From: Rhipicephalus microplus
Taxonomy: Eukaryota > Arthropoda > Arachnida > Ixodida > Ixodidae
Assembly: GCF_043290135.1 (NCBI RefSeq)
Contig: NC_134710.1
Coordinates: 252,948,092 to 253,012,091 of the forward strand
DNA length: 64,000 bases
Direction: 5' to 3'
Made by a program: the position numbers and the translations under genes. The notes beneath the pieces are model-generated. The model saw nothing but the letters and a program-made list of their open reading frames with translations, had not been told where the DNA came from and searched no databases. This document shows, piece after piece, positions 22,222 to 34,869 of this stretch; position 1 is the stretch's first letter, and every line of letters begins with the position of its first letter.

Positions 22222-23955
22222 CGGTAGAATCTCGATGATACGATTATGGTTGACTCAGATTTCACGATGATACAAATCTTAAGCCTGCTTCGAACAAACT
22301 ACATTATATAAAATACGCCATCATTCAGTGTTACACGAACGGTTTCCCCAGCCACCATGCATGATATGAACACGTGATTGACCGCTGCACGCTAATGGCG
22401 CAACGCGGCTTGTCTGTGGGAAGAAGGCCCATTTACATTGCGCCTCAAAGGGAGTGAATGCGACAGAGCTCAGGAATTTCCCTCGCTTTCCTGCCTAAGG
22501 GGCTTGAAAACCATGCCGCGAGGCTGACACGAAAAAAATCGGCCCGAGACCAATTTTTTTTTGCCACACGATAGCAGACCGCATTTTTGCTTTGCGGCTT
22601 TGCCTACACCATCTGCACTAGCTCTCAAACCACGAGATATAAATGAGCCGCAAATTTAACAGGGCGGCAAAGGTGTCGGCGGTGGCTCATGTCGGCGCAA
22701 TCGCGAACTACCCACGCAGCATGACAAAGCTTGCGGCCTTTAACGCAGAAACGTTGCGGGCGACACGCTGTCGGCGCGATGGGCGCTTTCCATGGCCTCC
22801 AGGATGGCGGGCGCGGGGTTCTATGCCATGCGCTCACCATCTCGAAGGCCATGCATTTACTTTTTTGCCTTGTTCTCGTGCCACCGTGCTTTCATGGTGC
22901 TATAAGCAAAGAGGTTTCTCCTGCATTTGACAGATGGCACTCTGCCTCAAAAAGCACGACATTTAAATTTATATAGACGTGGTCTACGTTCGTGCTCATC
23001 GAAACTGTTTAGCATGGTTGCAAAACTATGCTTTGACTTTAATTGCGTCGTTACTTTGTGACATAATGGCTTGATTTAACATTTTTTTTGATCGTCATGG
23101 CACTGGCTTTCAGACAGAAATAAAATGAACAGATACATTAATTTTTTTCTTTTTTCAAGAACCAAGGTGGAGAACGGGTTCATTATGCGAGTCGGTTTAT
23201 AACACGAGTAAATACAATAGAAGAAGGTGCAGCAACAGCAAGTCAGCATGCCCGATGGTGTCTCACTTTTGTACTGCTGGTTGAATCAGTCGCCACCACT
23301 GCCGGTACGTCCACTCGTGTTGTTTCTGCTGGCATATGTCCCGAAACGTTTGTACAGGTGTAAGCTGTTTCTTTTCAGTGCTTTGCATCCATAGTTAGAA
23401 CTCGGTATGAATTTTAATGCTCAGGAAACAAGCAAAATGAAATAAATTCCCAAGCGGTGAAGGCGGCGGCGCTAGGCAGAACGAATTTGAAAATTTTCAA
23501 TGGGTGCAGACATCATTTTGCGGCCACTCTGGCGTTTTTCGCTAGAATGTTCCGGCGTTTTTCGCTAGAATGTTCTCGTGTGATGACTGATGACCGATTT
23601 TTTTTTTTTGTGTGTATGAACTTTGCGGCGCATTTTTCCAGCTGTGTAAGCAGCGAAGCTAAAGAAATTCCATTAGGTTTTGCCGCTTTCCCTCCCTTTG
23701 ATGCCAAGTGGGAACGCGCACTCTAACTGCCAGCAGCATGAGTGAGGAAACAGCGGCAGTTTATTGAAAGGCGGTGTTAGCAGAAGAGTTCCAAAGAACA
23801 TAATGAACTTTTTCTCAGCAAAGAAGTCATTGGCCACAATAATTTTTTTGTTAACCTTCATGATCAGCTTTGACTTGCTATTGGTTCATATGAATTTGAG
23901 ATGATACCAATCTTTTGCGTGCTCCCTTTGAATTCGTAACATCGAGATTCTGCTG
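22222..23955. mobile_element. Tigger-type MITE, CAGCAGAATCTCGATG termini
   Basis: TA at 22220-22221 and 23956-23957. The left end CGGTAGAATCTCGATGATAC is mirrored by the right end, reversed CAGCAGAATCTCGATGTTAC. The 1.73-kb interior has a GC-rich centre and a 23-bp tandem duplication (GGCGTTTTTCGCTAGAATGT at about 23531 and 23554). No DDE motifs. Confidence 0.75.
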
Positions 23956-23957
23956 TA

Positions 23958-24630
23958 TTTTTGGGCAGCTAAAATTACAATTCCCAGTCCCTTAGTAATG
24001 ACGGCACCAAAAATTATAAAACTGGACTAAAGTCTCTGTAAATAATATAGTATTCTACACAGTACACACACAAAACCAGGACTACTAGCATTACAAAGAC
24101 TCGCACAATCGGCAGGGTCTAGCCGGTGATGCTGTTCACTGCCATGACGACGTTGAAGCAACAAGGGAAAAACATAAACAAAGAAAAAAAAAACACTTTC
24201 CGTTGCTGTAGAACATCTATATGTGTGATATTTTCAGGAATATTTTGTGATTGCATACATCGACAGATATATGCATGCAAATGACATATGTAGGTGCTCA
24301 GGTTATGCATGCTAAAACCACAATGTGGTAATGAAGCATGTTGTAGTAAAGGTGCGATTCAGCAAAGCCAGCTAAGCACTACCCAGTAACTAGTCGTACA
24401 TAGGCACGTGGGTGACTAAACTTTTCTACTATGCAGCTGCCCTGAATGTCGTGCACCAGCTAGCTATGTATGAAATTCGATTGCACCTACTCACATCTTG
24501 TGATTTTTAAATTTATAAACATTAGGAATACAATTTATTTTCAAAGCACAAAAGAATCTATCTAGCAAGTTTCACAAACATCTCCTAAGACGGCTAAACA
24601 AGAAGAGGATAGTTAAGCCTCTGCCACATA
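23958..24630. other. ABCF1 intron, nothing recognised
   Basis: AT-rich sequence between two MITEs. Confidence 0.4.
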
Positions 24631-25669
24631 CACTCAAACCTCATTATAACGAAACAGGATATAACAAATAAATGAATATAATGAAGTAAATGAAATTCCC
24701 CTTGAAAGCTCCATTGTGAACCATGCATTTTAAACCCTGCTGTAATGAAACATAATTGACCGGTAAATGTGTAAACCAACTAAATTAGTCTATCAAAAAA
24801 AAAAAAAACTACCGTAGTGTGTTAAGTATATCGTTTTCTGCAGGGTTTGGCACTCGTATGACGTGGCTCTTTCAGAACTCCCGCGCCGACCTTACAGTCA
24901 CGCCCCGTGCGGCCGAGAGAGCCGTCCTTCTCACACAGCCAGCTGAGAGGATCGAGGAAGTGCTAAGCGGGTCACATCACCAAGAAGCGTCGCCGCTGTG
25001 CAAAGCGATTACCCTCTCACGACGGCCGGCAACGACTACGCCTCTGCTGCTACCATGGCTGCTACCCTCTGCACCGAGAAAGGAGGACTCCACAACAGCT
25101 TTCTTTTTTTTTTCCTCTCTCTCAGCGCAAGGCATTGAAAGGAGAAGGGTCTCTACGTGCAGAAACGAAAAAGGGAGGAGCGTGGCACAGGCCCATCACA
25201 GATCAGCATTTGAGAGACAGCAAACAATCCGCCACAGTCTTTTCTTTCCTTTTCTTTTTTTCCTTCTTCGCGCGCAGCGTTGAGAGGTGCCGCCGCGGGA
25301 TTGGGCATGGTGCTGAGAGCATTTTCGGCCCGCGGTACATTTGAATTAACCGTCGCAAGTGCTTGCGCGTTCGAATTACAGGGCGTTTTTGCCCATTGGA
25401 ATACACATAGCTTCGACAAGACCTGAGCGTGAGTTCGAATTACCCAAAAGTTCAAACTAATGAGATTCAACTGAGTTAATTTCCCCTGACAAGCGTGGTC
25501 GCGTAGCGGTACATCGGGCCGCGAGGCGGTTTCTTTCTTTGCATGCTTATAGGTGTGCCCCCATCTGAGCATACATTGCCACAAACTGCTATAATTGATA
25601 CAATGAAATAATGGATATAAGGAAATAATTATGGCTCCCCTTTAACGTTGTTATAACGAGGTTTGAGTG
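24631..25669. mobile_element. Tigger-type MITE, CACTCAAACCTC termini
   Basis: TA at 24629-24630 and 25670-25671. The left end CACTCAAACCTCATTATAAC is mirrored by the right end, reversed CACTCAAACCTCGTTATAAC. A subterminal 'ccccttgaaag' block is shared with the full Tigger at 11506. 1039 bp; the GC-rich centre (about 24860-25330) has open frames on both strands but no transposase motifs. Confidence 0.85.
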
Positions 25670-25778
25670 TATCACCAATGAACACAACTCGATGTATCAG
25701 TACAACACTTCAAAAACAGCAGTACCACCTTCAATTTTTTCAATAGTAATTACTAGCCTTCTTTCAGAAAATGAATAA

Positions 25779-26638
25779 TACCCCTGTCACACGGCCACCA
25801 CCAAACTCCGTTGAACACCGTCAAAGTAAATCTCCCCTAGAGGGTTCGACGGAGAAGGAGTTGCGGCAGTGTCACACGGCAATGACAAGGTTGTAACAGT
25901 TGCCGCGAGGGGGCTCAGCTGGCGCTGTTTGATTTTCAGAAAAGTATTCTAATTTGATCCCTATTGATTTTTTCGTGAATCCTCGTTATGCGGTTTTTTA
26001 CAAAAAAGCACTATAAAGTAGGTATGCGACTAACAAACCATTAAAAATAATTTCAAATAAAAACGCATTTGCTAAATGTAGCAATGCTGCTAGTGACATT
26101 GTGCTTTTAGTTGTTTTGTTGCCTGTGTACATGCCCGGTACGAAAGTACTTATGCTTCCTTGCCTCGTGAGCGCACATTTTGTGTTCTTCAGCCATGAGT
26201 GACACAGTGGACGGCGTGAGGAAGTGGTGCGATATTGCGCTGGTATTGATGTTGATCGGCTGGCGCCGGCCGGCCCGACTCGCGAGGCACGGTGTGTAGG
26301 GCATCGGTGTTGGAAGTAAGTGAACTCTGGCGGGCGTAAATATTGTAAACATACACGTGTCGTGAATGAGTACTACAACGAAAGAACGTTTAATATTGCT
26401 AAAATGTATTATTCTTTCACTGCGGCCACTTAGTGCTCGAAGTTTTTCTCTGACCTCTAGACTGCTGAGGACGAGAGTACCTCGTTTCGCTGCGAAGGGA
26501 GATCGTTGAACGTCCTTTGCGAAATGCTCCGTTCACCTTCGTTTGCGTAAGGGTGGCCATGTGACACCAACCGCATCTTCGTTGTCGTAAAGATGAGGGA
26601 GTTAAACGGTCTTCACGGGTGCCCGTGTGACAGGGGTA
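25779..26638. mobile_element. PIF/Harbinger-type MITE
   Basis: The left terminus TACCCCTGTCACACGG is mirrored by the right, reversed TACCCCTGTCACACGGGCAC. The junctions read TAA|TACCCC and GGGGTA|TTA, so the exact target duplication is ambiguous. Termini are nearly identical to those of the element at 11958-13071. No Myb or transposase frame. Confidence 0.8.
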
Positions 26639-26831
26639 TTAGAAGAAGTGGAGTTTGTAAACAATATTTCACAAGTTTAGGCTTAATCAGTATTGCTATT
26701 CAGTGCACCTTTAATAACCATTGTTGCTAATAGACAAATTGATTCCCCTATAAAAACATTCTAATTAAATTTACATCTTCTAAAACAAAAACAAAAGAAG
26801 GGTAGCAGGAAGCAGCTGGTTAGTGACTTAC

Positions 26832-26956
26832 TAAAGTTTCCTCGGTAGTAGTAAAGCTTCTGGTTGTCTAGATGGATCACATCTGTGCAAACATTGTCTA
26901 AGAAGCTTTGGTCGTGGGAAACCACTAGCAAAGTTTTCTTCCAAACTTGAAGATAG
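26832..26956 (-). CDS. ABCF1: ABCF1 exon d (NBD1 H-loop)
   Basis: Acceptor ATTGCAG above 26956 and donor TTTA|GTAAGT below 26832. The 125 bp, completing the codon AA|C, give [20 protein letters not shown], then [26 protein letters not shown] is the H-loop (switch) of the first ATPase domain; its His contacts the ATP gamma-phosphate. FLDxVCTDxIHLD is specific to ABCF1. The last base begins the codon A|GT shared with exon e. Confidence 0.96.
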
Positions 26957-28002
26957 CTGCAATGAAATTGAACCAACCCATTAGTTGAGTTCTGTGCAGT
27001 CATATTTGCCTGCACCTCCAAGCAACAGCCATAACCAGGTTGCACAGCAGACATACAGTCTCCCTAGTGTAACTGTAGCAAGAATATGCAAAAACCAACT
27101 TTGCTAAAGTTGATGTTGATAAATTTGAGCAAAACTGATGCGATTCCACAGCCAGTAAAATTTTGACAATTCAAAGTTGGTTAATTAAGCACCCCAGATA
27201 ACATTAAGTACTTATTTCTGAAGTCCCAAAATTTTCCATCTAGATTTGAGAAGATCATCTGAATAGCCAGTGTGCTATTTTCCAGTTAGTTTGCGCACTT
27301 GGCCACAGCTTCGCAACAGAACTCCCATTCTTGGGCATTCCGATTAGTGCCTTCAGACCAGAAAGTTTGAGAAACATATTCATACGCTATTACAAATCAA
27401 ATTAATGAAAACAAGAATATTCTTTTTAAAAAGAAAAACTCACCAGAATTGCATTAAAACATATGTTATTCTTACTTCCAAAAAGAAGACACCATCACTT
27501 ATAAATACTTTCAATAAGTTTTTGTGAAGTTTTTACGCTGTAAATATGAAGGGGCCCCAACTACATGAAGTCAAAAGCACCAGGTTCGTGCAGACACAGA
27601 CCACAGTCACAATGAACAATGGAGGAGTGGCCTTTCTAAAACATGTAAATTCTCTCAGGGCGACCCGTACAAGTACAGTTGCAAGTGCCCATTGCGCCAT
27701 AACTTATAATTTTACAAAGCATGGAAGTACCCACTATGCCAATATTTTCATCATTCCACAAAGAAGCCAGATACCCACTACACTTCTGTAAGGTGTTATG
27801 TTCACTTTGTTGGTGCTGTGGCTGATGACAGAGAATTCTGGCTGAACCCTTTGTAAAACAAATAAGAAGCTTTAAACCACTCACATGTTACAAATCCACA
27901 TTGTGCGAAGCCTGATTTTTATTTTACTCTCTACAATGCTACACTGCATTTGTTAACATGATTCCCTGCCCGACATTTGCCTGTATATGGACTTTTTGTG
28001 AA
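26957..28002. other. ABCF1 intron, nothing recognised
   Basis: AT-rich; short open frames without motifs on both strands. Confidence 0.4.
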
Positions 28003-28090
28003 AACTCAAGCACTGGCTCTGTGATAGAATGTTCCGAGCGCCATGCAGAGGGCCGAGATTCAATCCAGCGCTGGCGACAAATAACTACAC
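28003..28090 (+). repeat. tRNA-like SINE head (A box and B box)
   Basis: 'ggctctgtgatagaatg' at about 28013-28029 resembles a pol III A box, and 'gccgagattcaatccagcgc' at about 28051-28070 resembles a B box, at tRNA-like spacing. Flanks do not form an acceptor stem, so it is a SINE or tRNA-derived fragment, not a tRNA gene. The 3' extent is uncertain. Confidence 0.5.
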
Positions 28091-28324
28091 CAATGAAATT
28101 GGCTGTTGTGATCTCATAACAGCTTTTTCTGTAACAGATAAGAAAGCCAAGAATACCAATAGAGGAAACCAATGGAGGCCTGAGCTCCCATCACATGTGC
28201 TCCCTGACAAACAGTCTCCTTTACACTAAAATTCAGTGATACCTATTTATGGCAGAATGGAGTACTGTTGTCCATATTCTATCAAATACAAAGAAGTACC
28301 AACTAGCCTAATTAACCATGCTAC

Positions 28325-29300
28325 TTAAGGGGAGATGCGGGTCGAAAAATGCGATTTTTTTTCAATATTACCGATTTTTTATATTTGCCTGTTTTGATAA
28401 GATTAGTACCTCTACTGTAATGAAAAAAAAATACAGGTCGAGACTTAACTGGAAATGCTTCGAAATTGCATCTAAAGAGCACAAGGTGCAGGTTAAAAGG
28501 TCTAAAATGTACAGTCTTCGAGCACCTTGCCGCTGATAATGCGCCCCCGCTCGCCATTGTTGATCGCATGAGCCGAAGAGTCGAGCCTCACTCTTCAAAT
28601 AACAACAGTTTCCCTTGCTAATGCAGCAAAAAAATAATAAAAAGAAGCAGGCTTCTGCGCGCTTTTCGAGCGCCGCGACTGGCTTATCAATTGGTACTGA
28701 TCGGGGACCACCATTGGCCGCTGAGCACCTCTATGTGCTGTGAAGCCTATTTGCGGGGTCCATGTCTTGTGCAGCGCAGCTGAACAATGCTTTTCTCGTG
28801 TATATCTCCGTTATGAATAAAAAAAGCCATTGCTCACACGTGAAAGCCGTTGTGCGGCACGCTCTGTAGGAATGGGTTACAAGCAGCTGGTCCGATTTGC
28901 GGCAGTTGTTGGCTTGCAAAAGCCAATGCATCAAAAGTCATTCACACCCGTCAGCCGGAAAGTTCGTGATGCGGCAATGGATGACATCAGCGCCAATCTT
29001 GTGAGGTCGAAAAAGCTCGCAGTGAGAGAACTTAGCAGGGACGACATTGCCATTACGTATGACGGTATGTGGCACAAACAAGGCTGCAAAATGGCATGAC
29101 ACTGAACTTAGTTTGAATTTCGCAGTCCTGTCGAACGTCTTCTTAGCTTGCAGTTGGCACATGGCTCTGCCAGATGGAGCAGAAGTTTGGCAAGCGTTTC
29201 ATGGCCCAGCCTGTGAGCAAAATGTCCATATGGATTCGGCTCGAAAAAGCCGAGAGGGACAAATTCATGGTGCTGGCGTATTTTAGTGGCAGTGGCCACT
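28325..29300 (+). mobile_element. TTAA element with Mutator-like transposase, 3'-truncated
   Basis: The left terminus TTAAGGGGAGATGCGGGTCG at 28325 matches the termini at 10774 (reversed) and 45308. Coding sequence of the Mutator-like transposase follows from 28830. No inward-facing right terminus is seen before 30044, so the copy is truncated near 29300. Confidence 0.7.
28830..29290 (+). pseudogene. Mutator-like transposase fragment (N-terminal to early catalytic part)
   Basis: The first frame (28830-29099) reads GMGYKQLVRFAAVVGLQKPM, then KVRDAAMDDISANL and ITYDGMWHKQGCK. The YDGxWxxxG motif carries the presumed first catalytic Asp and corresponds to SYDGSWMTRGHSS in the better copy at 46423-47262. 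After a frame change the remainder (29047-29286 frame) continues with LSNVFLACSW and an ARKSREGQIHGAG segment matching the NRKSGEMEVQEA region of the other copy. Frameshifted and truncated, so inactive. Confidence 0.65.
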
Positions 29301-30044
29301 ACAAGAAAGATTGTTCTTATTGGTTGTCAAATTTCATCAGATTTAATTATATCTTTCATAAATAAAAGAGCTCTTTCATAAATAAAAGAGGACAAGAGTT
29401 CCCCATAAGAGCTCTTGTCCCTAGTAAGCTGTAGTTTTGAAAAAACTTCAAACTCAACATTCCTGTAGTCAACACAACAATAAACTTTAGCAATGCTACA
29501 CAAAGCTGTACCATTACAGAATCCAGTCATAGTGTGTATTTAAAAACAGAGCTCATAGAATAAGTAGACCTGCTCTCCACACCATGCATGACAAAAAACC
29601 TTCGTACCACAATTTCTAATAAGAATCTGCGCAAACTGCTGATTTTACGTCCTTGCATATCGTTGCATTCTTACTACAGTGTGTTTTATTTTACTTCAGT
29701 ATTATCAGGAATCATAGCATTGAGTGAAGCAGTTCTGTTTGCATACTGAGCTTGCAGCATTACAGCAGCTAGAGAGGCAAGCATGAAGAATAACTAAAAG
29801 CTTATAAAGAAACTAGCTTTCCATATATATATTTTTTGAAAGCTGTGTAGCTTAAACAGCATAGTTATAATAAATTCACAGGTAATAGCCACCAGTTGCA
29901 AGGCCAGATTACTTGCACTCATTATCCAAATTATTTGAATGAGTCACCAGCCTCGTTAAGCTTACAGGCCCTCATATTGACAACCGATCTTAGAGCCACT
30001 ATTTTTCAGTCAATATTAGTCGTATGCAAGAGATGGGAGAAAGT
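29300..30044. other. Intron sequence with a local duplication and hairpin
   Basis: CTTTCATAAATAAAAGAG is duplicated in tandem at about 29353 and 29373. It is followed by 'ggacaagag', 13 bases, then 'ctcttgtcc', a small hairpin (about 29390-29420). No gene recognised. Confidence 0.6.
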
Positions 30045-30624
30045 TAAAGGGGCCCTGAAACACTTTTCTAAGTAACCATGCAATGAATTCACTGGAACAG
30101 CTTATTGTCTCATGAACCCAATGCCGCAAACATTTTAAGAATCCGTCCAGTGCAAGTGGAGTTCAAAGATTTTTCGCATGCTGCAATTGCATTCTCTCTT
30201 CTCTCGTCCCGACGAAAGCGCTCGAAGCTAAACAGAGAGGGATGACAGGGGCAAAGAAAATACCGCACCGGCACTTCGTGACTTTGAGCACTTTTTTCTT
30301 TTTTTTCCTCTTCCTCTTCTAATGCACAACTTCTTCAGTGTGATCGCGCGCGCACGCGTGGACAAATCGGGGCCTTCCGCAGCGATCTCTGTAATGACCA
30401 AGCATGCCAATGGCTGGTAGATAGGCTTTCTACGAGTGATTTCTGAGCGCCTTCCGTCATTTGTCGAGAGAAGATAAAGCAATTTTTAGCGGACTGATAA
30501 TTTATTGTGAATTCCAGGCAGTGTGCTGCGCTATAATATTTGGCTCGTGAGCTGTCGGGAGCCTCTACTACCGATCCGCAGCATTTTCTGACCATGTTCC
30601 AAATGTATTGCAGGGCTCTTTTAA
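30045..30624. mobile_element. TTAA-flanked MITE (GGGGCCCTGAAACAC termini)
   Basis: The left end TTAAAGGGGCCCTGAAACAC at 30045 is mirrored by the right end, reversed TTAAAAGAGCCCTGCAATAC, at 30624. 580 bp, no coding capacity. Its interior (about 30180-30480) is mixed GC-rich. Confidence 0.7.
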
Positions 30625-31003
30625 AGCCTACAGCTTTATTTATTCATGTCATCAGTTACTGCCCAAAACAAGAGCCAAACATGGTTTGCGTATCCTGCAG
30701 GTGCATTGTCTTCAAAGCTATTTATATAAGGCCCCTAGTCCTAAACTTTCTATTGCTGTCAACAAGCAACAGGGCATTCATAATCCAAGGGGAAAAAAAT
30801 TATGAGTTTTAAAAAAATATGTATGACACAGCAAGTTTTCAGCGTGATATGATGAAAAATTCTGCAAGGATACATAGCTCCAACAGTGGCGAATGGTTTC
30901 CTTGCAGTTACACAACAACTCTTACGCCACGGAACTGCTTAATGGAGTTTTACATTTATGTTTTTCAAAGGAGTTCATTGGAGGCCTTATGATACAGATA
31001 TAC

Positions 31004-32555
31004 AACATAGACCTCCTTTAACATAAGTTGCGGGAGTCGCAAATATCCACACTATAAAGCGGTACTGCACTATACCCAAAACAACCTTTTTCAAGGGTCG
31101 CAATAGCGCAAAACATGTTGAGCAAGCCGCCTCGCGAGTCCAAAAATCTAAACAAGCATGCGATGCGTGGTGCTTACAGCTATTCAAATTTTCGAATGTT
31201 AAAAAAAAAAAAGGAAGTGACAAAAGAACCACGTTGCCAACGAAATGAATGTGAAAAGGGGGAGGGGTGCAAAAGAAAGCAAATCGCAGATATTCGCCGA
31301 CTACTTCCCAGAACACCTCGATTATGCGCATTACACAGAAACTATGTCTCATCCCATCTGAAATTTCACGCGCTGAAAGAAGCCAATCGTTCGATTTCAC
31401 AGGTGCGCACCTAATTTTAATACGTCGCAATCGAATCGTGAAGCACCATTCGAATGCTACACGTGCCACTCTCGTTTTCATTAATGATATGCCCGCCTTC
31501 TTTTAAAGTGCAGCCATCGCAAAGAGTTTCACTGATTTCGTTCCTAACCGCAACTCAGGCTGCACGCAACTGCCACCAAAACACAAACACGTTGATTAGG
31601 CCTAGACAGATATGCGGGGTATAACGTCCCAAAACCACCATATAATTTTGAGAGACACTGCAGTGGAGGGCTCTGCAAATCTTGACCACCTGGGGTTGTT
31701 CTTAAACATGCAACCCAAATTTGGACACATGGTCCTGCAGCATTCCCGCCTCAATCGAAAATCCAGCCGCCGACACCGGGATTCGATCCCGTGACCTTCG
31801 GGTCAGCAGCCGAGTACATTAGCCACAAGACCACCACGGTGGAGCATTGGTTAGGCCTTGCTTGCCATTAGGTATGCTGTCGGGAAGCTTGTTCAAGACA
31901 TGAAGATCGGGCGCCAGAAAGATCATACTCAAGAACTGAAATAAGAACAGTGTGCATGATACGAAGTTCGTGTTCACGGCTGGCAGATTAACAACGAAAA
32001 CACTCGAAGCTTACACAAAACAGCGCACTTGCAGCAAAAGCGAAAGCTTGTGTGATAAAGCCGTAAAAGCTGTCAAGTTTACGGACCAGGTTGCTAATGC
32101 GATATCTGTAGCAAGTTCCACACTTAAGCGCAGCTGATAAGGAAGAGAGCGCATGTTGCATGTGGAGATGCATGCAGCCGGCAGCCAGCGGCCGGAGCCC
32201 TGCTAGTGCACATAGTACACTTGGCGAGCATGCGCAGCAAGCCACGGTCTTTTCTCTTTTCTTTTTCCTTCCTCCACCCTTCATTCGTTCACTCCGCATC
32301 CCCTCCTCCCCTGTAACGACCTTGTCACTCGCACCCCAACCGCAAACCCTGTGCGTCTGTTTTCAGACGCCCGCTCGCTACCGTGATTGTCACAAAGATT
32401 TTCTGGCAACCGCATTATAACCGGTCTTTCATCTTGGGGGACAGCACAATAAGTGGTATGTGTATACATGGGGTTCTATGAGAAGGTAAACGGGGATTGG
32501 TTTTTCCCGCATTGTAACTAATCCTGCATTATAAGCAGTCTCCACTATTTAACAC
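31004..32555. mobile_element. Possible Tigger-type MITE containing a SINE
   Basis: 'atagacctcctttaacataa' near 31005 and, reversed from 32550, 'atagtggagactgcttataa' are loosely inverted. Blocks such as 'cgcattataaccggtc' resemble Tigger-type subterminal repeats. Without its SINE it would be about 1.3 kb. The TIR similarity is weak, so this is tentative. Confidence 0.3.
31604..31850 (-). mobile_element. tRNA-derived SINE, minus orientation
   Basis: On the minus strand it starts with an A-box-like 'gtggtcttgtggctaat' and a B-box-like 'gggatcgaatcccggtg', followed by the body shared with the other copies (CAGGTGGTCAAGA, 'agccctccactgcagtgtct', 'ggttttgggacgtta'). It is flanked by a 12-base duplication TTG(A/G)TTAGGCCT (about 31592-31603 and 31847-31858). 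This is the SINE type common in ixodid ticks; Ruka is a described family of that kind, but identity to Ruka is not verified. Confidence 0.85.
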
Positions 32556-32846
32556 TCCTAACCTTTTACACACATAAATATCTAAGAAAGTAGATGATGG
32601 AATAGCACCAGCCATGGCACAATTCGTAGTGTCCTGCGCACGCAATGCATAAGTTGTCCTTTATCCATATGTCTGTAGGTCCTTTATCCCATAATTACGG
32701 TGCTTCAATTAATAACCACAAATGGTGCCCTATATAATTTTCTTTGTTTGGTTACACATTCGTTTTATATGAAGCATGACATTGATGAGAAAGGTTAGCC
32801 GTATTCATCATTGTGCACCCTGCAATCATAGCCACGTGTAATAGTA

Positions 32847-34749
32847 CAGTGGAACCAAGATTATATGACTTTCAGGGGATCGGACAAAACCGTCGTATTA
32901 TGCGGGAGTCGTATAATCGTAAAACTAAGATGTGACACTCAGCCTTATCCAAAAAACAGGTTTAGACTGCCTGAATAAGCCCACGGCATGACCTTGTGCC
33001 TCTGCAGGGAAGATAGATAAAATTATTCTTGCCAGTGACAGCTAATGGCAGGATTACTTCGTTGAAAGAGGTGCAAGCGAGTCTTTATTCTCAACCTTAA
33101 AAAAATTCAATTTATCGTGCATTTTTCCATCGATAAATAGAATCCGAAAATTGCTTGTACGAAATAATGAAACCAAAACCGCGTAGCCAACATCCTGCCG
33201 TCATAAAAGTCCCCCAGACACAGTGTCATCACTACCAAATGATGGCGACGGACCACCCGTCTGCACAGCACGCCTTTGTGTACAACTGAGTTGTATGTTG
33301 CAATTTGTTGCCTAGTGAAGTGCAACTAGTAGTACCGCTGTTATTATGAACCTTGACGTCAAATGAAAGTAATTTTTCATGGTGAAAACAGCTGCACCGT
33401 GCCCATATTCGTGCGCAAGCCTGTGACTGCGAGTGCAACAAAGGCAGTAGATCAGCTGTATGACGATCGAGGTGTATGTAGAAGTGCATGAACTACCTGG
33501 AGAATAAATTTTCTATTCTAAGAAGACATCTTGCCTCACTCTCTACTTTTCCAATCGTCTACCTATGGGAACCCAAGTTCATATTTTGCACTCGTGAATA
33601 TTTGCCTATGTTTGATTTGAATAAAGGTGTTTTTTCTTTCTTTTAGATGGAATCTGAAAGTCATTGTAAGATTCAGAGTTGGCGTAAAACTGCATCATAT
33701 AACCAAGGTATTTAATAAAATAGTCGAACTCCACTACAACGAACACCGCTTCAACGAAATTTCCGCTACAATGAAAAATTCACGATTCCTTGTCAGCAGT
33801 CCATAGGAGTCAATGCATAAATACTGTCGCCATAACGAACACTTTTTCTTCTATCGTACAGCTTCAACGAATTTTACATTGCGATTTCAGGCTCAGACAC
33901 TTATTTTTATGCAGTAAACCCAATCTTTAACATTTTGATGCATTTTCAAAGCCTGAAAATGCGTCAACGAAGTCTAAAACAAGCGTCGGCACCACTAGAA
34001 ACCACCGCTGTTGAGCAAGCATGGGCCCCGCCATTGCTTGATAGCGATGGCAACGAGACTGCCCTGCTTTTGCCACGCTTTTGCCCTGCTTTTGCAGACG
34101 ATACGAAGCTGAAACTCAGTGGCTCAGTTCATGGTTTCCGTAGCGCAGCTGCTGGGTGCAACTGCGGAACGATGCCTTTTCCGATTACGATGCTTATCAT
34201 CATGTTCGCGCTTGGCTAGTGTGGCTACTAATGAGAGCGGCTGTTCGTCCGGATTATCAACAAAATCAGCTAACCGCGAGTGATGGATGATAAGGATGGC
34301 ATAGAATAATACAAAAGTCGCCGCTCCACAATACCCTGCTTCCCTCTCGGCGTTGTCGGACACTTTTGACGGTGGAGAGCTGCTGGTGTTGTGTTAATGC
34401 AACTGTTTGGTTTGTTCACGAAAGCGGTTTTAGGCGTTGTTTCCAGAGTGCTTTTCATCGTGGCGTCGCTATGCATACGCGACAATCACGTCGCGTCGTT
34501 GCTGGGAAAGAATAGGAAGCAGCAGACATCTTTTTGAATTTTGAGAATAAATGTTCTTTGTTTTGCTAGCTCAGATCAGCTATATATTTTTTTTCGATTT
34601 CACTACAACGAAACTTTCACTTTAACAAATTTTTTTCCGTGCCCCATCAGTTTCGTTCTAGCGGGGTTCGATTGTATTTCTATAGAGAATTTGCCAGGAC
34701 TAAACCGGTTCATCACGAAACTGGAGGAAGTATAATCGAAGTTCTACTG
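32847..34749. mobile_element. Tigger-type MITE (CAGTGGAACC...) split by a second MITE
   Basis: TA at 32845-32846 and 34750-34751. The left end CAGTGGAACCAAGATTATA is mirrored by the right, reversed CAGTAGAACTTCGATTATA. The element at 33721-34674 lies wholly inside it; without that it is about 950 bp. No coding sequence recognised. Confidence 0.75.
33721..34674. mobile_element. Tigger-type MITE nested in 32847-34749
   Basis: The left end TAGTCGAACTCCACTACAAC is mirrored by the right, reversed CAATCGAACCCCGCTAGAAC. A TA follows at 34675-34676. The family is that of 21147-22093, in opposite orientation. 954 bp, no transposase. Confidence 0.8.
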
Positions 34750-34869
34750 TATAGAAAAGCTGGCTTGCACAATGACGGAGAGTTGCAAAATTACACTATA
34801 AACTTTTTTACACACACCACCATGAGGTGAACATCTTCGACAGATATCTGTCTGGCTGAGTGAACTTTC

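Noticed and set aside
28003..28090. tRNA gene
   Set aside because: A- and B-box-like blocks are present, but there is no acceptor stem or plausible cloverleaf; fits a SINE head.
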